From NCBI GenBank assembly GCA_002694745.1, contig NZMY01000002.1, forward strand, positions 1 to 64,000: a stretch of 64,000 nucleotides of DNA, given 5' to 3'. The DNA is from Croceicoccus sp. (GTDB taxonomy: Bacteria; Pseudomonadota; Alphaproteobacteria; Sphingomonadales; Sphingomonadaceae). This document shows, in pieces, positions 59,356 through 64,000 of the stretch; the stretch's first letter is position 1, and each line of letters begins with the position of its first letter. Made by a program: the position numbers and the translations under genes. Under the pieces are notes generated by a model. That model saw nothing but the letters and a program-made list of their open reading frames with translations, did not search any database and was not told the origin of the DNA.

Positions 59356-60492
59356 CTAGGCCTTCTTCGCCTCGTCCTTCCGCATCTTGCGCGCGCGGTG
59401 CTGCAGCGTGCGCCTTTGCGTCTGTTCCAGCCATTCGTCGATGGACAGGCCGCCTTCTTCGACATCCGCAAGGGTCGCGCCGCGCTCGCCCATGGGGCGG
59501 TCGGGGCCGACGGTGGTATCGCATTTCACCTGGCGCTCGATCTCGGCATTGATCAGCGCCCCGGCCAGAACGCCATAGGCCGACAGGAACAGCCACATCA
59601 GGAACACGACGATCGCGGAGAGCGAGCCATAGGTCGCGTTATAGTCGCTGACATAGGCGACATAGAGCGAGAAGCCGAAGGAGATCAACAGCCAGATCAG
59701 CGTCGCGCCCAATGCCCCGGGCGCCAGCCAGCGCCAGCGTGCCGGGCGGCGGTCGGGGCCGTAACGCATCATCACCGCAAAGCCGAGGCTGCCCAGCGAT
59801 ATCGCGGCGACCCAGGCCAGTATCTTGATCAGAAGACCCGTGCTCTCGCCGAGAAACGCTTCGGAATGGCGCTGCAGCCAGGCGAACACGCCGCCGCTGA
59901 CCACGCCGGTGATGGCGATGCCGATGGCCGCCAGCGTCAGCAGCAGGCCGCGCAGGGTCAGCTTGATGAAATTGCGGCTCTCATGCTCTTCGTTGATGAC
60001 GTTGAGCGCGATGATGAACCCCTTGGCCGCACGGGTCGCACCATAGATCGCAAAGAACAGCGCGATCGCCAGCGCCACCCCGGTCACGCCCGAACTGGTC
60101 GTGACGGCGGCCATCATCTGGCGTTCGATCATGGTCGCCGCATCGGCGGGCATGACGTCGAACAAAGTGCTCATCTGCCGCTGCACGGTCGACACGTCGC
60201 CGATCAGCCCATAGACCATGACGGTCGCGGCCAGCAGCGGCGTGATGGCCAGAAAGGTGAAAAATGCGACCCCCGCCCCAAGAAGCGACAGATTGTGGAA
60301 ACCCCACATGGTGTATACGCGTTTACCAATCTGCTTCCACGCCTTGCGCGGAAGTTCCAATGGGGAGCTTGCCGTCGCACCCGGCACTTCACCGGAGCTT
60401 TGGGATCGTTCATGATTGGGTGCTTGGGGATCGACACGGGCCGTCTCTACCGGCTCCATGCTGTCGCGAGGGGTAGTCTTGGCTGTATCCAA
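59356..60492 (-). CDS. YihY/BrkB-family inner-membrane protein
   Basis: The 378-residue protein has a Pro/Ser-rich cytoplasmic start and about six helices. Typical motifs are LSLLGAGVAFFTFLAITPLLAATVMVYGL and the AYGVLAGALINAEIERQ end. The family is widespread; its function is unresolved (earlier called ribonuclease BN in error). Its start region overlaps divergently with the open frame of tamA: ATG 60492 here, and another in-frame ATG at 60459. Confidence 0.87.
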   Translation of the reverse strand: MDTAKTTPRDSMEPVETARVDPQAPNHERSQSSGEVPGATASSPLELPRKAWKQIGKRVYTMWGFHNLSLLGAGVAFFTFLAITPLLAATVMVYGLIGDVSTVQRQMSTLFDVMPADAATMIERQMMAAVTTSSGVTGVALAIALFFAIYGATRAAKGFIIALNVINEEHESRNFIKLTLRGLLLTLAAIGIAITGVVSGGVFAWLQRHSEAFLGESTGLLIKILAWVAAISLGSLGFAVMMRYGPDRRPARWRWLAPGALGATLIWLLISFGFSLYVAYVSDYNATYGSLSAIVVFLMWLFLSAYGVLAGALINAEIERQVKCDTTVGPDRPMGERGATLADVEEGGLSIDEWLEQTQRRTLQHRARKMRKDEAKKA

Positions 60493-62953
60493 TGCATCTC
60501 ACCTGATCTGGTCGCGGCAGCGTGCCGCGATATTTCCACCACCTGAATTCCTAACGGCGCCGGGCCGTATTTGTGCCTACAGCGGATCGGCCAGCGCGAA
60601 AACCCGCCCCTTTCTGTCGGCTTGCGTGGCCGCGGGCGCGCTTGCGGCGGGTCTTGCCATGCCGATGGAGGCCCGCGCGCAGGACGCATCCCGCCCTCAG
60701 GACACACAGGCCATGCAGGCCCCGCAGGACGACAGCGGCATCCCCGCGCCGCCGCCGGGCGTCACATTGCCCGAAGTCGAGCCGGTCATCACCGACGAGG
60801 AATTCGAAAGCACCGTCCCCGACCTGGAAACGGACGATCCCGCGATGGACGGCCCCCTGGAATCGATCGAGGCGTTCGAACGCCGGATCGAGGAGGAAGC
60901 GGGCGACGCGGGCGAACAGGTGAGCGAGGCCGAAACCACGGGCGGCGAAACCACGAGCGAAGGCCAGTCGCCCCCGCTGGGGGATCCGGCGCTGGCCGAT
61001 GAGGACCCGGTCGAGGAAATCGGCGACGCGCCTGTCCGAGACGCAGAGCTGGCCGCCCCCCTGCCCCCGCTGTCAACCTTCGACGTCGAACCCGTGGAAC
61101 TGGCCGAGGACACGTCTGACCCCGACGAGCCGGTCGAGATCGCCTATGACATCCAGATCAACGGGCTGGAGCAGGCGGACGAGGAAACAGAGACCGATCT
61201 CGACGGCATGTTCAACAGCCTTGCCGCGCTGCGCGAGGACGGGCGGGAAGCGGCCAATACGGCGCAGGTCTCGGCCCGCCTGACCGAGGACAGCGCGCTA
61301 CTGGAGCAGATCCTGGCATCCGAAGGCTGGTACGAGGCGGAGGTGACGACGCGGCTGGACCGCACCGAGGAGGAGCTGACCGCAGTGCTGGACGTCGCGC
61401 CCGGGCAGCGTTTTACCTTTTCCGACATCACCCTCGACGCGCCGCCGGTGGTGCCCGAAAACCTTCTGACCGAGAACTTCCCGTTGCAGATCGGCGAACC
61501 CATTATCGCCGCGCGGGTCCAGGGCGCAGAGGCCGGTCTGGCCGTCACCCTGCCGCAGAACGGCTATCCGTTCGCCAGTATCGGGCAGCGCGACATATTG
61601 CTCGACCAGTACGAAGGGACCGGGGCCTATACGCTGCCGATCGACACGGGACCGCGCGCGGTGTTCGGCGGAATCGAGACGACCGGCAATCTCGCCTTCG
61701 ATGCCGAGCATGTCGAAACGCTCGCCCGGTTCGAGCGGGGCGAGCTTTACGACAGCGACGATGTCGACGATCTGCGCAAGGCGCTGGTCGCGACCGGGCT
61801 GTTCAACACCGTCTCGGTCACGCCGCAGCAGACCGGCGAGGACGCGGGCATGGTCGAGGGTCCGGACGGGGCGACCGGCCCTGCCGAATACGCGACCATC
61901 CTGGTCGAACAGGACGCGGGCCCGTTCCGCACCCTGGCGGGCGGTGCGGGTTACGGGACCGATCAGGGTTTCCGAGTGCAGGGCAGCTGGACCAACCGCA
62001 ACATGTTCCCGCCCGAAGGCGCGCTGGGCTTCAACGGTATCCTCGGCACCAACGAACAGGGCGTCGGGGCCAGCTTCACGCGCTCGAACGCGGGGCGGCG
62101 CGGCCGCACCTTCCAGCTTTCGGCCAATGCGCTGCATTCCAACTATGACGCGTTCGAGGCGTTTACCGGGCGGCTGGGGATCAACTGGAGCTATGGCTCC
62201 ACCCCGCTGTGGCAAAAGCGGCTGAGCTATGCCTATGGCGCGCAGATCATCGGCACGGTCGAGGAAGCGTGGGACCCGGTCGTGATGGACCGGGTGCGCC
62301 GCACCTATTTCATCGGCGGGCTGACGGGCCAGATCGGGCTGGACACGACCGACGACCTGCTGAACGCGACAGAGGGTTTCCGCGTGACCGCGCTGGTCGA
62401 GCCCGAGGGATCGCTGCAGGACGGTTTCACCCCCTATGTCCGCACCCGCATCGACGGTTCGACCTATTTTCAAGCCACCGATGCCATCGTGCTGGCGGGC
62501 CGCATCGCGCTGGGTTCGATACAGGGGATCGCGCGCAACGATCTGGCGCCTTCGCGGCGGTTCTATTCGGGCGGCGGCGGTTCCGTGCGCGGTTACGGGT
62601 TCCAGCAGTTGGGTCCGCAGTCGCGCGAACCCAATCCCGATTTCGACCCCGACGATCCCGACAACGATGCCGATCCATTCGAATTCAATCCGATCGGCGG
62701 GCGGAGCCTGAACGAGGCATCGGTCGAAGTTCGTTATCGCTTCGGCAATTACGGCGTGGTCGGCTTCGTCGATGCGGGGCAGGTCTATGAAGAGACGACG
62801 CCCCAGTTCTCGGACCTGCGCTATGGCGTGGGCATCGGCGGGCGATATTACACCAATTTCGGGCCGGTGCGGCTTGATGTCGCCATGCCGCTGGGGCGGC
62901 GGCAGGGCGAAAGCAGGTTCGGCGTCTATATCTCGATCGGGCAGGCGTTCTGA
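60458..62953 (+). CDS. tamA: TamA-like outer-membrane assembly protein (Omp85 superfamily)
   Basis: The product of up to 831 residues has a signal peptide (TRPFLSACVAAGALAAGLAMPMEARAQ, coded from about 60599), a long acidic linker, and POTRA-type domains (TFSDITLDAPP, FGGIETTGNLAF). A C-terminal Omp85 barrel contains GGGGSVRGYGFQQLGP and ends GVYISIGQAF. With TamB it moves lipids or outer-membrane proteins. The true start is unclear: ATG 60458 leaves 47 odd residues before the signal peptide, and no standard start codon sits immediately before it. Confidence 0.85.
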   Translation: MLSRGVVLAVSNASHLIWSRQRAAIFPPPEFLTAPGRICAYSGSASAKTRPFLSACVAAGALAAGLAMPMEARAQDASRPQDTQAMQAPQDDSGIPAPPPGVTLPEVEPVITDEEFESTVPDLETDDPAMDGPLESIEAFERRIEEEAGDAGEQVSEAETTGGETTSEGQSPPLGDPALADEDPVEEIGDAPVRDAELAAPLPPLSTFDVEPVELAEDTSDPDEPVEIAYDIQINGLEQADEETETDLDGMFNSLAALREDGREAANTAQVSARLTEDSALLEQILASEGWYEAEVTTRLDRTEEELTAVLDVAPGQRFTFSDITLDAPPVVPENLLTENFPLQIGEPIIAARVQGAEAGLAVTLPQNGYPFASIGQRDILLDQYEGTGAYTLPIDTGPRAVFGGIETTGNLAFDAEHVETLARFERGELYDSDDVDDLRKALVATGLFNTVSVTPQQTGEDAGMVEGPDGATGPAEYATILVEQDAGPFRTLAGGAGYGTDQGFRVQGSWTNRNMFPPEGALGFNGILGTNEQGVGASFTRSNAGRRGRTFQLSANALHSNYDAFEAFTGRLGINWSYGSTPLWQKRLSYAYGAQIIGTVEEAWDPVVMDRVRRTYFIGGLTGQIGLDTTDDLLNATEGFRVTALVEPEGSLQDGFTPYVRTRIDGSTYFQATDAIVLAGRIALGSIQGIARNDLAPSRRFYSGGGGSVRGYGFQQLGPQSREPNPDFDPDDPDNDADPFEFNPIGGRSLNEASVEVRYRFGNYGVVGFVDAGQVYEETTPQFSDLRYGVGIGGRYYTNFGPVRLDVAMPLGRRQGESRFGVYISIGQAF

Positions 62954-64000
62954 TGGCAGAGGAAGCGACCATGGCCAGCGATCCCGCCGCCCCCGTCCAC
63001 GACACGCCCGAGCCGGAGCCCCGGCATCGCGGTCGCAAAATTTTGAAATGGGTCGGCATCGCGCTCGCGGCGCTGCTGCTGGTGATCGCGGCGGTGCTTC
63101 TGCTGCTCAACACCGGACCGGGCAAGCGCTTCATCATCGGCCAGCTTGAGGGGATGGAGTTCGAGAACGGCATGGAGATCGGCATCGGCGCGATCGACGG
63201 GGCGATCTATGGCGCGATGGTAATCCGCGATCTTGAGGTGCGCGATCCCAAGGGTGTGTTCCTGACCTCGCCCGAGATCGCGGTCGACTGGCGGCCGTTC
63301 GCCTTCGTGAACAACCATGTCGACGTGCGTTCGCTGACCAGTCCGCTGATCACGCTGCAGCGCCTGCCCGAATTCAACGAGACCCCGCCCAGCGACGATC
63401 CGCTGCTGCCCGATCTCGACATCGATGTGAACGAGCTGCGCGTGGACCGCTTCGTCGCCGAAGCGCCGGTGACGGGCGAGCGCCGGGTGGTGGACATGGC
63501 GGGCGAAGTGCATATCGCCGATGGCCGCGCACAGGTCCGCTTTGACGCCAACACGCTGCGCGAGCGCGGTTCGGATGCACCGGGCGGCGACCGGCTGGCC
63601 CTGCTGCTCGACGCGGTGCCCGAGGATAACCGGCTGGACATCGAACTGATGCTGGACGCGCCGGGCGACGGCGTGGTGGCCACCATGGCGGGGCTGACCG
63701 AACCGCTGACCGTGCGGCTCGACGGCGAAGGCGACTGGCAAAGCTGGGCGGGCGACCTCAATGCCGATCTTGCCGGGACGGAGTTCGCGCGGCTTGACCT
63801 GACGGCCCGCGACGGCACCTTCACGGTCGAGGGACCCACCCGCGTGGCCCGCCTGTTCGAGGGGCCGACCGCCGCCCTGCTGGGGCCGGTGCTGAACATC
63901 GACCTGACCGCCGCGCTGGACGAACGCCGCGCGCAATTGGCGGGCGGCGTCAATAGCGATGCATTCCGGCTCGATACCGATGGCGGGATCGACCTTTCGG
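62953..64000 (+). CDS. tamB: TamB-like translocation/assembly protein, N-terminal part
   Basis: The gene starts at ATG 62953, sharing a base with the tamA stop (TGATG), and runs off the window, so 349 residues are visible. A Lys/Arg stretch precedes a membrane helix (WVGIALAALLLVIAAVLLLL). The beta-rich AsmA/TamB-like repeat region begins after it (IGAIDGAIYGAMVIRDLEVRDPKGVFL and EIAVDWRPF). TamB spans the periplasm as a hydrophobic groove and works with TamA. The C-terminal DUF490 domain lies outside. Confidence 0.88.
   Translation, partial: MAEEATMASDPAAPVHDTPEPEPRHRGRKILKWVGIALAALLLVIAAVLLLLNTGPGKRFIIGQLEGMEFENGMEIGIGAIDGAIYGAMVIRDLEVRDPKGVFLTSPEIAVDWRPFAFVNNHVDVRSLTSPLITLQRLPEFNETPPSDDPLLPDLDIDVNELRVDRFVAEAPVTGERRVVDMAGEVHIADGRAQVRFDANTLRERGSDAPGGDRLALLLDAVPEDNRLDIELMLDAPGDGVVATMAGLTEPLTVRLDGEGDWQSWAGDLNADLAGTEFARLDLTARDGTFTVEGPTRVARLFEGPTAALLGPVLNIDLTAALDERRAQLAGGVNSDAFRLDTDGGIDLS

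Noticed and set aside
1-64000. CRISPR arrays, tRNA or rRNA genes
   Set aside because: No regularly spaced direct repeats with unique spacers, and no cloverleaf or rRNA-like sequence noticed on either strand.

Overview
The window is a GC-rich stretch (by eye well above 60 percent) of an alphaproteobacterial chromosome. Its content fits the Sphingomonadales (Sphingomonadaceae or Erythrobacteraceae): a compact flagellar supercluster driven by sigma-54 and sigma-28-like elements, a sphingomonad-style exopolysaccharide locus, and a TamA/TamB pair. This placement is inferred from gene order and protein features, not from a marker gene.

Layout. (1) 1-3465: the right end of an IS3-family insertion sequence that interrupts a LuxR/NarL-type response regulator, then an SLC13-type anion symporter, a PilZ protein and a MarR regulator. 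(2) 3910-17517: an exopolysaccharide locus. Genes on the plus strand are a fused Wzc-like chain-length/tyrosine kinase protein, a GT2 glycosyltransferase, a GH130-like beta-propeller and a Wzy-like polymerase. Genes on the minus strand are a GT4 enzyme, a tightly overlapping block (aldo/keto reductase, GMC oxidoreductase, GT4, Wzx flippase) and a GH26-like lipoprotein. (3) 17712-50543: an almost complete flagellar regulon. The minus-strand part holds a lytic transglycosylase, flhA and fliA; flgM and flgN; flgA; and a minimal MotA/MotB-like pair. The plus-strand part holds flgBCDEFGHIJKL-motA-motB-pilZ, then fliC (minus), a FlbD-like sigma-54 activator, fliEFGHIJKLMNOPQR-flhB, and fliD-fliS. 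(4) 50601-56593: a membrane protein combining helix-hairpin-helix and OmpA domains, then a nucleotide-sugar group (GT2, RfbF-like cytidylyltransferase, SDR epimerase, C-methyltransferase). (5) 56590-64000: an ABC-F ATPase, a YqcI/YcgG (GntA-like) protein, a YihY/BrkB membrane protein, tamA, and the start of tamB.

How it works together. Two close matches to the sigma-54 promoter (TGGCACG-N4-TTGCT) precede flgB and the lytic transglycosylase-flhA-fliA operon. Five CGGCAA/TTGCCG hexamers at 10-12 bp intervals lie upstream of the flgB promoter and look like an enhancer, probably for the FlbD-like activator encoded at 35734. fliA belongs to a sigma-54-controlled operon, and flgM, fliC and fliD each carry a sigma-28-like element (TTAAA-N12-CNNCCG). 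This suggests a cascade of FlbD-like activator plus sigma-54, then FliA with FlgM, then late genes. Several flagellar proteins are reduced or altered: an 89-residue FlgD, a 268-residue hook protein, FlgJ split from its muramidase, FlgH without a lipobox cysteine, and FliM without the usual CheY-binding N-terminus.

The most interesting items are the second, minimal stator-like pair beside the flagellar promoter, the helically phased enhancer, the apparently leaderless fliD, the HhH-OmpA fusion, and the C-methyl sugar genes abutting the flagellar cluster. No tRNA, rRNA or CRISPR array was seen.
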